A stretch of DNA of 64,000 nt from Xiphias gladius (Eukaryota; Chordata; Actinopteri; Istiophoriformes; Xiphiidae), in NCBI RefSeq assembly GCF_016859285.1, contig NC_053418.1:7786001-7850000 (forward strand), in the 5' to 3' direction. The notes beneath the pieces were generated by a model. It ran no database searches, was not told the origin of the DNA, and saw only the letters and a list, made by a program, of their open reading frames with translations. Position numbers and translations under genes: made by a program. Of the stretch, positions 25,801-38,399 are shown one piece after another. Positions within the stretch are counted from its first letter, which is position 1, and every line of letters starts with the position of its first letter.

Positions 25801-26884
25801 CCGTGGTTTTACAGAGTGCCACACCCCCTTTCCCGGATCGGTTAGAAATACGTTTGGACTGCACATGGCAACAACGCCACATGCTCCCCGTTTTTCTACC
25901 TTTTCTTCTTAGCCCCCCCTTTTTTTTTCCCCCTTTCTTTGAACGTTTCCTCCGAGTCCGTTTTGCGACACACACAACATTAATCACGCCACCGTTCGAT
26001 TAGAATTTCAGATGATTCCTGAGAGGAAACTAACGGGAGGAAAAATGCACACACACAGACAGCCACTCTGGCGTGGGGAAACAGTGTGTGCCTCTGTAAA
26101 CTTTTTCTTTTTTGAATCCATTAGAACCATGGAGCCAGAGAATAGTTTTTCATTGTGTATGTCGAATCTAGAGAATAAACAGAAAGTTACGTTGTGCGTT
26201 TGCCTACGCCCCCCCAACCCCCCCTGCACTGCATCAGTTGTGAGCACCCGTTGTCTCCCAACTCCTTGGGTAGAGTCGAACTCATGCACAGTTACAAGCA
26301 AAGAAGAAACATATGATCGGGCGAAAGGAAACATTGACCTTCCATAAACAAGGTCTCAGTACTTCACACGCGTTGTGTGATGAGGGGAATGTGTGAGTTA
26401 AGTCAATAGACACTCGGTCATTCGCTTTTGAGGTATGTTGAATTAAAGTGTTGGGAAAAGGGGGAAATCGTGACCTGTTTTTCCACTGGAAGACATGGCA
26501 ACGCAGCACACACACCAAAATGTGTGATCCTTCTTCCCTTTTTTTTTTTGGTTTGTAACATACAGAACATAATGTAAAGCAACCGTGCTACTGTTCAATT
26601 TTTTTTTTCCAGAGAGAACAACAAAAAAACAAAAAATATCAAGTACTGTACGAGTGAAAATATCGGTCTGGTTTTCGTCACTTGATGAAAACTCAGGGGA
26701 TGAACTAATTCATTTGGATTCATCCGCCTGGGACCATGAATGTTTCTACCAATAATCACGGAAAGGCAACTAATCCTTGAAAAAAGACAATTTCTCTCTG
26801 CTTTAGCATAACCACGTAGGGTCCTGTGTATGTAACCCAGCCACACTCACATTGCTCTGTGTGTGAGGCTAGGGAAAGAAGTCA

Positions 26885-26889
<5 letters not shown>

Positions 26890-26924
<35 letters not shown>
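26890..26924. repeat. (TG)n microsatellite
   Basis: A pure TG array of about 17 units in intergenic DNA. Confidence 0.95.
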
Positions 26925-26926
<2 letters not shown>

Positions 26927-28203
26927 CAATTGTGGGGGTTTTTTTCATGTCTGCTCTAGAATGTGTGTTTGAGGAGGCTTCAGTCTAAGAATGACAGTCA
27001 GTTTATATCACTACCACACAGAGTCAGATGCCACATATTCTAAATGTCTCTGTCTATTTACGGTTTTTACAGTTTTTACAGATTACAGTTTGGGTTTTGC
27101 GGTCACACGCAGATTTTGCACAACGCACTCTATCACATACTTGCTCAAAAGCTGCTGAGATGTGATCGCATCCGAGAGCCATTGCCTGAGATACAGTTGG
27201 TAAATATCTTTTAATCTTGTTAAACTGTACTATATTCACACCGGTTGAGCCGTAATGAGTTTGACAGTTTTGGTACGGGAGTATTCAGTTCGCTATCTTT
27301 CTTTGATATGACCTGCTTTGTTGTCTCTTCCTTCCTTCTCAAATGTTGAATGCATGTTTACCAACCAGTAATTACTCGCGTATTGTTCTGAGTAGATCAG
27401 CTTAGAGAGCAATGTCAACACGTTTACTCAGGAAAGATCAGTTGCTGAGGACAAACAGTGTCACACTGCAACACTCAGAGGAGATGTATTCGAAACGTTT
27501 AATTCTTGTTATTTGTGGCCTTTAGATGGACATTTCTGTACAAGCTATACAGTTTTTTAGCATTAAATTTCAGAAACTTTGTGAGGGAAGGCAATTATCA
27601 TTCTACAATCCTCCCCCTCTTAGTTATTATCAGTGAACTCACTCACTGAACAAAATGACCAGCCGATCGGGGAAGTATTCAAACTACCTGTTACATCAAC
27701 ATATAGCGTTGTATGCAGCTCCCAACTCCAAGATTTGTTTTTCGTAATTCATCGGTCTTTTTATAGAACGTGCATGCGTGCACTTGTGTCACCTAAAAAT
27801 CTGCTGATGCTGAGCAGAGTAAGTCGAGCAGGTTTGTCAGGTCACATAGCTGAAGGGTTAACAGGGCTGCTGATTCAAACAAATGCAGTCTCTGGGTCGC
27901 ACCGGAGGTTTTAGTGTTCTAACGTTTCAGAGAGAGTGAGCCACATTACAATCAACTGTGATCCTACCGCAAAAAAAAAGCCGGAGCAAAGTGGTGTCAC
28001 TTTAGGACAAAGTGGAAACTGGGCTAACTGTGTTTACAAAATGTGTTCCACTGGTGCCAGAATGAAATACAATCAAATCTTTGGGGCATTGATGGATGCG
28101 CTATCCAATGGAAAAAAAAACCTCCCCACTCTCTCTAGCTTGTATGCTGTTGTTTTGGTTTTACTTTGAAAACAACAAGGCAGACACAGCCGGCATAGGT
28201 ATA

Positions 28204-28427
28204 CAGTTAGGTCCATAAGTATTTGGCGTGGCACAATGGGATTGAAGTGGAGACTTTCAGCTTTAAACTAAGTGGGTTTAACCAAATATCGCATTAACCG
28301 TTTAAAAATTACAGCTATTTTTACATATAGTCCCTCATCTTCAGAAGCTCAAAAGTAATTGGACAAACTAACATAATTATAAACATAGGGATTGTTATCA
28401 CTGTCCAGATACTTATGTACCTAACTG
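28204..28427. mobile_element. Non-autonomous Tc1/mariner-type MITE, 224 bp
   Basis: The left end cagttaggtccataagtatt and the right end, read inverted as cagttaggtacataagtatc, form terminal inverted repeats with one mismatch over about 18 bases. The element is flanked by TA on both sides (28202-28203 and 28428-28429), the Tc1/mariner target-site duplication. It is too short for a transposase. These ends match a cagttaggtccata-type family I recall as common in fish genomes. Confidence 0.85.
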
Positions 28428-28742
28428 TACATTTGTATGTTATTTACAATGCTAATGTTTAACGACGCCTGACGCAAGTCTGATCGGATCCCCTTGCAAG
28501 TAATAGTGTGGCCACGCTGGCCCCTGCAGAATGGATCTGAGAAACAAATGGAATTTGCCTGCAGCCCAGCAGATGTTAGAGAGGAAGCCGGTTGTCGCTC
28601 AGCTTGGCCTGTTCACTCGTGAGTGCGAAGGACTCGGACATGAGTGCATGAGGGGCAGAGACGCTCCGGCTATCAGCTGGTCAGAGAGAATCACCGTCTT
28701 TAAATAGGCGCATGATCATTACCTGTAATGAACAGGGCTATT

Positions 28743-28743
<1 letters not shown>

Positions 28744-28782
<39 letters not shown>
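28744..28782. repeat. (CA)n microsatellite
   Basis: A pure CA array with a second short CA run at about 28879-28897. Confidence 0.95.
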
Positions 28783-28789
<7 letters not shown>

Positions 28790-31525
28790 AAGGCACATAC
28801 TGGAATGTTGTTCATCAACAAACACCCCCACCTCTCCTGAGGTCAGCTCTATGGTTACCACCCTTGTTCCGTCAATGCAAACACACACACACACACAAAG
28901 ACAAACAAACACTGCCCTAAATAGCTGTTTTCAGTTTCAAGGTTTTCACAATTATTGTTCCTAGGGAGTGATTTTGGACAGTGCATGGCAGACAATACAT
29001 TCATACAGAAATATCTACAGGAACATGCAGCTTAAAGTAAATTTATTTTAAGTTCAAATGGCATTTAACTAAATTACTAGATACTTTGACAGTTTGTGTT
29101 TAATTCACCTGTGAAAAGCGGGAAAAGAGGTGTGTTTTTTTACCTTTACTTTACAGTTTCATTTGGTTTTCATGTATATATTTTGTAGCTTGACATGAAA
29201 AAAATTGTTGTTTCGTTTGTTTTGTTTTTTTTATCTTAAAATGTTATTTTTTGGATAAGACCTGAGAGGAACCGATACTGTCTCAAAATAAAACCGTGGA
29301 GGTAAGTAAATAACACTAGCGAGCAAGTAAGCAAACTTGATTTACATATAACTTTTGAAAACAGAAGTTGGAAAGTACTTTGAGCAGAAGACCATAAATT
29401 CACTACTTCAAGTTATTGCTATTTGAAGAATTTCAGTATGCCATGGATATGTGTGGTATCTCTTAATCAGAGGACTATTTTTGAAGCAAAAATTTCTGCG
29501 GTTTCATTCGACAAAGTTATCCAGCAAATTGAATAAACGTGCCTCATGAGAACGGCTCCTGAAGTCTCTGACCTCGCTCCTCATCTTGTGCGGATGATAT
29601 CCTTTGACCTAAAACCCTTCCCACTCCCTCCAGAGCCCCCGGCTTTTTTTGTCACCATTGACATTCCTGAATCCCACCAACAGCAGCCAACCCTCGTAGA
29701 CAGACAGGCACGATGTAGCCAAAAGATCACGTGTACATACATAAATGTGAAGGTTTGTATACTTTGTAAAAGCATTAAAAAAAACCGTCATCGATTTCTT
29801 TTGAAATCATCCATTAAAAACATTTTTTTATTTCAGAACTGTTGCTGTGAAATAATGGCAGTTTCGTTTCTTAGTTGAGACAACCATAGGAATCCCATAG
29901 GCATGAGCTTGTCTCCATATTGCCCGTGTCTTCTAGGTTGTGGTCTCACCAGTTTGATGGCGGGGGTAAAGCGAGTTTTACCAGCTGTTTTTGTACTAAT
30001 TGGAGCAGCATAATACCACCTTAAGCTGTATGGTTCGGCTCATTACCTGCTTGAGCAAAAACTAGTTTACAACCAGCTTGGCCGCCTCAAACCAACCACA
30101 CTGTCCCATGGCTTACTTTCCCGGTAAGGGATGACAAAAATATGCACCCAAATCATTCCTCTAATATGCCTTTTGTATGGGACATTTAGAGTTCTGGTTG
30201 ACTAATTCTTGGTGTAGGAGACTCGTCAAAGTGAGGTCAAAAGCACTGCACCGTAGATGAGTGCGGTTGCTCACACAAGACATAGATCCAGAGAGCCTCA
30301 GCAGGTGAATTGGGAAAACTAAGATTAAGATTAAGAAAACTGCAACATGTGTACGGCTCCTATCAACAATGCTCCCAGTAGACCACTCATACCAAAACTG
30401 ACAAATCCAATCTTGTGCAATATCAATATTTCCAATGTGCAATGATGTCCCTCCAACCGCTGAGTCTGTTTACTCATTTTATTTATGAGTAAACAGATAT
30501 TTTACATATTTTTGTTGATTAGTTCCGTTTGCCTTATAAATGTTATCTTATCAAGTCTTATTACTCAGTATATCGTATCTTAGCATGTATCAGTGTGAAT
30601 GAGTTTTTCTGGGACACGTTCACGGTTCTGTCAAACTGAGGGCAGTAACAGACATACCAACCACACATGCACGGAGAAGTGTTAATAAAGAGTCACAGCC
30701 CCGGTGGTGATGAAGACCAGACGAAGATAGCAGCCCAGGGAAAGACTCCCTGAGAACGTCATCAGACGGTGCGATGCCAGGGACTCTCCAGTGTGTATTC
30801 ATATCACTGAGTACCAGGGGGTGGGAGCACGATAAAGAGAATGGAAGGAAGGAGGGAGGTGGGTCATCCTGGTAATAAAGGCAACTGTGCTCAGCCATCA
30901 TTCATCAGAGAACAGACTTAACACACAGAAACACAGACACTTTCTCTCTTGCGCCGACGTTCCTTTCTTTGACCAACACGCTCACATGCCAGGACATAAA
31001 CAAATCCCATCCATCCCTTTTCATATAATCTGTTCTTCTCTCTGTTTATGCAGCCCTGAGGGGGGGGGTTTCTTCCTCTAAATCTATTCCAGGATCCCCT
31101 TTTTCTCTCCCAGAACTGCGGTTTTAAAGCACACAGCGAGGAACACCAGAAGGCCCAAACAGTTCACCAAACTTTTCACAATACAGTTCACTAACTTTTA
31201 GTCCTGTGCTTGAGCCCACCTCTCTCTGTTTCTGTTTCTAGCCCTGCTGGTTTGTCTGACTTCTTGCCAGCAGCATTTCTTAAATAGTAATGAATAGATT
31301 TTATTGTAGATTAGTGGGCAGACTGACCGTTTAAACTGCCCACATAGGAGTTACTAATACAAAGGCATGTAGATAGAGGGGACAAATGTTATTCAAATCC
31401 ACAGAACAATGTTGTAAATTGTAGTCCTGATTACAAAGACTCTGACCATAAAAATGTCCATAAATGTGTTTGTGTTACATGAAAACATGCACAAAAGCTT
31501 GCTCGATACGCAAATGTTATACTGA

Positions 31526-31554
<29 letters not shown>
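31526..31554. repeat. (CA)n microsatellite
   Basis: A CA array in intergenic DNA. Confidence 0.9.
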
Positions 31555-31557
<3 letters not shown>

Positions 31558-31899
31558 ATCTGCAAACAGGAATATGAAGAACAAAGCTATATAATAATAA
31601 TTATAGTGAGGAACTTTGTGTGAATTAATCAGCCTTTTAGGTTTGCACTTTCCAGTTGCCCTCTCTCAACAAATTTACTACCAAAAGTGTGATTTAGTGA
31701 TTTAAATGCAATTAAAGCCTGAAATGAACCGATCTGTCACTGGAAGCAACTGTTTGTATTATGTTACCAAGCCCTAGTGAGTTCGTTGAAGTCGGGCAAG
31801 CTGAATGAAATACTATTGCGAGGCAGAAATTCTACAGCTCAGGACACCATGCAGAGAGTTTACTGCCTTGTGCTTCTTCCGTCTGCATGGGGTCCCTGA

Positions 31900-32115
31900 A
31901 GGGGGACTGAGGGAGGAGAGAGGGGGGAGGAAGGGTGTAAAGAGAGTAGTAAAGAGAGGGTGAAAAATGAGAAGAAGCTATAAAGTATGTAACCATGCGT
32001 GTCTGAAAGAGAGACGGAGGGGACGAAAGCAGAGAAAGAGAGTAGAACAGAGGGAGCGGAGGAAAAAACAGGCAGATAGAGAAGGAGGAAGAGAGAGAAA
32101 CAAACGCGAGACAGA
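31900..32115 (+). repeat. Purine-rich tract
   Basis: About 215 bp dominated by GA-rich words on the plus strand, with one short break near 31985-32005. No coding content is supported on either strand. Confidence 0.7.
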
Positions 32116-32768
32116 GGACATAGTGTAACATTAGAAGAATAGCAGAGGTTTTTGATGTTAGAGGTTATTGGTCTGAATGCTTTGTTGTGTGAGAGGTGCC
32201 CCCCCCCCCCGTCGTGTATTTATCCTGCATCTACTACTGCTATCACTGCTGTAGAGAAATATTCTTTGGGTGACAACTGAAAAGTCATATTTCAGAACTC
32301 AAACGTTCTTTTACAGGACAAAATCTAGCTTCTCTCACAGCGAACTGTTTTCTGGAGCTAGATCACACCCTCCCTGTTTTTTTAATGTCTGTTTTATGTT
32401 CATCTACAATATGGCAATTATTCAGGAAATTGGTGAAAACAGTCCACAACCACTCACCAAATCCAAGAATAAGGTTTTAGAAACAGGTGAACAAGCAGCA
32501 GGTCCGCTGATTCACATGTACTTTCAACCCCCTCCACTCAATTAAGCTGGTATAATTTACTTGCGCCATCAATTTACACGTTTCCAAAGCCGGTACTTTT
32601 TCCGGCTGGCATGTGCCAAACTGAAATCACCGAGCTGTGTCTGTCTACACACTTAGTCTGACCTCTAGTGTATAATTTGCAGTATAAGACAACACCCCGT
32701 GCTTTCTACATTCCTATGACCAATCTAGCAGCCTTTCCCCCCCATAAACAAAATCCTGTGTGTTCATG

Positions 32769-32815
32769 TGTGCGTGCGTGCGTGCGTGCGTGCGTGTGTG
32801 TGTGTGTGTGTGTGT
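32769..32815. repeat. Compound (GTGC)n/(GT)n microsatellite
   Basis: Several tgcg tetranucleotide units pass into a pure GT array. Confidence 0.9.
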
Positions 32816-34701
32816 ACATGTGAAAAAGAGCAAGAAGGAGGTCGAGAGAAAAAGCTGGTTGAAAAAAAAAAAAAAAGACAGATGACAGCGTGTAGCCACA
32901 AACCACATTAATAGTTTTCCATGTATGGGTTACTGGTTTCTGCTGTGGAAGCTGCCCAGAAGCTCACATTATCTCCCCCATGACTAATATTTGTGTAATT
33001 GTAAACGTGTTGCAGAAAACCTCTAAATAACACGGTTTGCGGGGTTTTGAGAGACACATTTCTTAATTCCCTCGCAGAGTTTAGCGTCATGAATCAGGGA
33101 CAGTTGTCATAAAACTACACTCTGGCTCTAAAACGAGCACAGGGGGAAAGATATCCCGGGATTTAAGCTAATGCACACATCCACATACACGCGTATGCGT
33201 AAGTGATAGCAGAGTGCAGTAAAGATAAGAGGAGACAATTTCCCCTTACAGAGGCTGGCAGATGACACCGAGTTGCCTTAAAACAGACATAAATGACATG
33301 TCCAAGGCCTCTGACATATATACGATTACAGATCATGTGTGAGTGGCTGGGGATACATGTTGGACCACATATGGCCGTATGTCAGCCTGTCAACGTAGTG
33401 TCTGCCATTGTGGACATCCTACCCTGGCCGTCACTGAACACCACCTGCGCTTTGGCGCAATCTCAAAGAAAGGACAAAATTATGAATGGATATCCAGACT
33501 GAGATGTTGATCCGTTTTTTAGCCATAACTTTGAAACTAACGGACAAACGGTTAATGCCTGCCCCTGTGTGTGTGTATAAGAGGAACGTTACTCCAAACA
33601 GGGACGGAGGCAGAGGTGGCAGGTTTCTCGAGCTGTGGGTTTTACTTTAAAACCCTCGTCAGGAGCCGCCCAAGGTGACAAGGAGACAACAGCAGATACA
33701 TGCCATGTGTGCGGGCTGATTTCCCAGGTACGTCAGTTGGGCTGATGATGTCCCAGGCCTCCGCAGCTTGTGAGATTTTACGGCAACAAAAAGAAATTAA
33801 CAAACAAATGTTGTGAGCACTGTTTGGACTAAAACTGAATACAATGTGTGCGTTTGTAAGTACGGAAAATTCAGTGACAAGAATGATGCTTTTTGAATGC
33901 AGCAGCAAGTGAAGTAAGAAAAACTGTTAGTTCTAGTGATTCCTCGATTTTTGACCCTCCACCAACTAGTGAGAAGGTTGTTTCTTGTAACTTTTAGTGC
34001 CAGAAAAGGGGAGCAAAACGTAATGCTGTGCACACTGTGCAGACAGAAACGCACACGATACAGGTCAGGATCTTGTGAATTAAAGTGCCTTGCTAACATG
34101 TGCGTAGGTTTTACTTTTGGTGCGAGAGTGGACTCTGCTGGCCTGAAGAAAAACGATAAAATAAAAACGAAGTCAAACTTGATGGCACAACAGAAAACCC
34201 CTGTACCCTGCAAGCTCAAGGCAGAACAGTAACACGTGTCTCTGTGTAAGAGCAACAAATCTTACGTTGGTAGTCCAGTAATGCAGAACAGCTGTTAACA
34301 AAAATCTACTAAATGTATCCTTCACATTTTGTCCTGAGATTTAAACATTTCTTCTGTGCTATTTGATCGTTTGCACATTTACTTTACGGTACAGTCACCG
34401 TTCAATCAAGGTCTTAAATCAAGTCTCCACAAATCTCACATGTCTTGGTTTCAGAGCAGGCTGTTTAATCAGTGGTTTCTCATCTGGACTTTATGCATCC
34501 ACATCATGGGGGAAAGCCTGTAGACCCACAGCGCACCTCTGGCTTTAACGTACCGCTTTCAGGTAAATACTGTGGGACCCCAGCATTTAGCAGTGGGTTG
34601 GTCCAGTGTCACCGAAAAAGAAAATAAGGACAAAAGATTAAAAAAAAAAAAAAAGTGAAAGAAATATATAATCCAATCAGGACAGAAAACTTCAGTAGAG
34701 T

Positions 34702-35989
34702 TTTATTACCTGAGAACAAGTTGTTGCTTTGGACCATTGAGTCTTTACAAAAATTGTTCCTACTTAATTTGAATGCAACGTCAATACATCACTCATTCAC
34801 TTAAAACAACTTTTACATGTTAAAATACGTGCTTCTCACACACCTTTTGTGACGCACATACAGCACATACAGTAACTCAATAAGGCTGAACAGTCTTCTA
34901 AGCTTGTGATTTGATGAAAGAAAACATCTTTTAATCAGCATCTGGATCATGATTGCATGTGCGTTAAAATTCACATAGTGATAGACGATGATACTGGGTA
35001 GAAAACATCCCCCATGATATTTGGCAAATATCTAAATCCTGTCTGTGAATATTTGGGTGTCGGTACAAGGATGCTATGTGCCAAGAAATAAACTGAATCA
35101 TGCTCATGAACACTGAGTTGTGGGAATTTCAGTTTGTTATGTTGTTGTGCCGCCTATCAAATTTGTATGATTGCACAGATTTAATATGTGCAGCCTAAAT
35201 TTGGTTGAAATTTCATGTGTTCATGATTTATGTCAGTTCATGTCAAACAGTTCACAGCTACAAGACTTTGGCAACCAGTTATAGGAAAACGGTAAATCAT
35301 ATGCAGATAGGTAATGTACCAGATTTTGTGCAGACAGGCTAAGCTGGTAAAAGTGCTGAGAAAAAGTTTCATGGCAAATCTGTGCAGGCACTAATACACG
35401 TTGGAAAAAGGACACCAGGCGGGAAATGGCACCCACTGCTAATGATTCAGGAGACATGAGCCAAAACAAAGAGCGTCGTAAATGGCCACATGGTGGCCCC
35501 ATTGGATTTGGACCTGCACCTGAATTCACACGAAATTTCGCTAATGCCAGTAAAGTGGCTTTTTGAGATATACTGCTAAAAAAAACAAACAAAACAAACA
35601 GACATGCAAACACACTGGACTAAAGCACAACCTCCATGGTGGAGGTAATAACCCCACTCAGGGAAGTGATAAACACAGGACCAGTCTAACAATCATTATA
35701 CATGGGAATAAAATCTATGAAGTGGTTTAGTGGCTTGGACAATGCAAAGTTAATTCATGGCATTGTAGCTTTAAACCTGGTGCCATCCCTGCAGCTTTCA
35801 TCGTATCTGTGCCATCATCGCATTCATTACCACAATACAAAAAAGAAAAAAAAAAGAAGAAGAAGCTCACAATAAAAAGTTTCTTTAAAGCGTTGTAAAC
35901 TCCAGCTACCAGCTCACGCATGTCCATGATTCAGTGCAGTAATCGAGACTGTCCATAACTTCAACACAGGCACAGTGTGATGTCCCAGC
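34702..35989 (-). other. Probable 3'UTR of the PPxY membrane-protein gene
   Basis: Minus-strand sequence between the TAA at 35990-35992 and a minus-strand AATAAA at 34707-34702. A 126-residue frame at 35233-35613 (-) has no splice support and lies inside this UTR, so I do not call it a gene. The 3' end is inferred only from the signal. Confidence 0.45.
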
Positions 35990-37565
35990 TTAGGGTTGCG
36001 GCTGAGTCTGCGATTGTACCATGTCTGTGTGCGGTTGGGGTGTTACCGGACACACAGGGACAGTATGCTCTGTGTAAGCAGGGGGAAGATCGTCAGGTTT
36101 AATTCCCAGCTGAAAAACACAGAGAGAAACACAAAGTTGTAATTTCACTGGCAAGGAAATACACACCGAGGTAGATGTCATGCATTATTTTTGCAGTGAA
36201 TTTGGGGACGGGAAGTGCTAAAGGCAAAATCCAAATGAAACGCCATCCGATGCGGCCTGGTTTAGCTATAAAAGTTTTCAGTTTTTATCTGTCGTTGAGC
36301 GGTTTTGTTTTAGAATCACCTCATTATAGGAAGGTGGGGGCCCACAGTAGACAGCAGTGCTGTATCGTGGAGGTGTGTGTAGCTCCTGGCTGTGCGGAGG
36401 CACCCTGGCGTCTTCACTGTCCTGCTGTGACCTGCTTCCATGGAAGGGGATGAAATATATAGAAGGCGGGCGCCCGTCCTGCTCACTGCGTCTCCACGCT
36501 TCCCTCTCTATCTGCTCCTCCCTCATGCGGCTGCACGCCCTGCAGAAGGTGGTGCAGAACATGATGGAGAGACCAAAGCCCAGGATGCCCAGGAAGATCC
36601 TTGGGGAGAAGGAGGAGGAGGGGGAGGGGGAGATGGTTGAGAGGAGCGTGAGTGTAGACGATATGGTGGGGATGATAGGAAAGAGAAAAGGCAATGAAAA
36701 TGAAACTGGGAAGGTGGAGGACTAAAGTGGTCTTACTCTGTCCAAATCCATTTGTATTTAAAAAGACATTATAATTCATGGAATATTCATGCCTTTTAAA
36801 TATTGTAGGATCCTGAGATCCTGGGCCCTCTTAAGAGCTCAAAAAAAAAATATATACTTCTTTTATCGATACTTTTTTATTGATTTTATGAGAAGTGCTT
36901 ATGAAAACCATAATGAGCTGAGGACATGTTTCAGAGGTCTGCGACAGACAATGATACATTAGCTCTGTTTAGGATCTCAGAGACCTCAGCTGTAAAACAC
37001 GGTGAAATGTAAGGGATTTTTATAGGCTCTGTATCTGTGACTGGTGGTGACAGTCCCAAATTCCAGATAAGTTTATTTGAATTTCTGTTATTGCAGTTTT
37101 ATTACAGTTAGTTCATAAGAGGTCTAACACAGACTTAGACCTCTCTGGTAACACAAGTAACATCCCTACTGAGGATAATATACTGTACATTTCTTCTTTC
37201 TCTGAATATAACATATAAACATGAGATATGTCCTTATCTGATGTAAATACAATGTTTTATTGTCATTTCCATATTTTGACGACTTTATCTATTGTGCAAG
37301 CTCGGTTAGTGGTAAAGTGAAGGGCTTTACCACTTACTTTGCCGTTTTAATAAGGTCAGAGGAACAAAAGATTTGAAGGAAAAGAAAATTCTTTTTTTTT
37401 CAGTTATTATCAATCTTATCCAGTACACACAGCTGTTGGGTCTGTGGGATGGGGAAGTAGAGCCAAAGTCAACAAAACAAAGGGTTAAATTAATCAGCAA
37501 AGTAACTCATAGATGAAAAGAAATGTTTCTTACTCTAGAATGGGAATGTAGTAAAAGGGCATCAT
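35990..37565 (-). CDS. Small single-pass membrane protein with PPxY motifs, 143 aa
   Basis: Not recognised by name. Coding exons in transcript order: 37565-37534, 36599-36320, 36109-35990 (432 nt with stop; phases 2 then 0). A likely 5'UTR exon ends at 39449 or nearby, because its donor is good and its frame is stopped upstream without an ATG. The start is the first of two adjacent ATGs. The N-terminus has a hydrophobic segment (about residues 2-27, IFLGILGFGLSIMF) followed by Cys residues (CTTFCRAC) and a basic and acidic stretch (RMREEQIEREAWRRSE). The tail has PPSYNE and LPPAYTE, PPxY-type sites of the kind bound by WW domains of NEDD4-family ubiquitin ligases. Short membrane proteins of this layout include NDFIP-like and WBP1-like adaptors; which family this belongs to is open. 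The coding region is about 4 kb downstream of the end of erap1. Confidence 0.7.
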
Positions 37566-38044
37566 TAGAGGCGTGTGAATAACTCCCAACGGACCAGAAG
37601 TGGAAGTGTTGTCAGAAACCACCGTATGAACCTGAAGGGGAAACAGTCAAAACTTTGCATATTAATTTTGCCACCAATTAATGCTTTATTTACCGGAAAA
37701 CATTTTCTCTTTTGCTGCTCAACTTAATAGACTAAAACAAGCTTGCCTTGTAGGACTACTTTAAAGTAGGCCCGTTTCGATGCCCTCTAAAACCGTCTTT
37801 ACCTAATAACACCAGTTAACCCCGTTTCTTTCTTTTCAATGATCAACAGGAATACTTTGAACCTCAGAGCCATAAATATTTTGCTCTAGACACAGTGATC
37901 CAAGAATATTTTATTGCCCGGCTCTATTTGTAGGTGGAGAAATTATAGACGTATAAAGGGACATTGCTTGCGAGAAAACTGTTTGCCCTGCAGTGACCTC
38001 ATACGGTTTACAGCCATTCAGGCTACCCGCACTGATTGGCGCTG

Positions 38045-38248
38045 TTACGCACAGATCTGATGATTGCATTTGTTCAGCTGTGCTTGTAAAGCAGTCAGGT
38101 GATCAGCAGGAATATTGAGGTAATAGTCTACGAAGAAGTCAGAGGCATTAACATCAACGCCCGACACAGTATAGCATGTGGTCTGCGCTTCATTTAGCAC
38201 AAGACTCCTTCCAGGATTCTCAAAGAATAAAGTCACCCTTAAGGTCAA
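38045..38248 (-). other. Isolated open segment of uncertain nature
   Basis: This minus-strand frame encodes a complex, non-repetitive peptide (FFENPGRSLVLNEAQTTCYT then VNASDFFVDYYLNIPADHL) ending in a stop, with an in-frame stop shortly upstream. No good acceptor was found at its 5' side. It lies in the apparent first intron of the PPxY gene. It may be a decayed exon, a transposon fragment or chance. Confidence 0.25.
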
Positions 38249-38399
38249 TATATTGCAGGTGAATCATCTCGGTTTTCGCTTCAACTGTCCGATCAGTGCC
38301 ATTTTCAAAAACGGAGATGAGATGTGCAATTGCTCCCTTGCGTCGTCAGAATTTGACCCATGATGTCCGTGATTTCATGTGAAGTGAATTAAATAAGGA

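Larger units (their letters stand above)
25900..34695. other. Long non-coding interval
   Basis: I see no exon with credible splice borders and protein-like content on either strand across this interval. It contains CA/TG arrays (26890-26924, 28744-28782, 31526-31554, 32769-32815), a MITE at 28204-28427 and a purine-rich stretch at 31900-32115. It probably holds regulatory DNA of the flanking genes, but no specific element can be named from one sequence. Confidence 0.5.

Noticed and set aside
25664-25987. Frames rich in Ser-Leu or Arg-Glu near the GA arrays
   Set aside because: Direct translations of GA dinucleotide repeats.
30161-30442. 93-residue minus-strand frame
   Set aside because: No start context, splice signals or family resemblance; chance length in AT-balanced DNA.
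35233-35613. 126-residue minus-strand frame
   Set aside because: No splice borders, no recognisable domain, inside the presumed 3'UTR; it may belong to an old dispersed repeat, but no ends were found.
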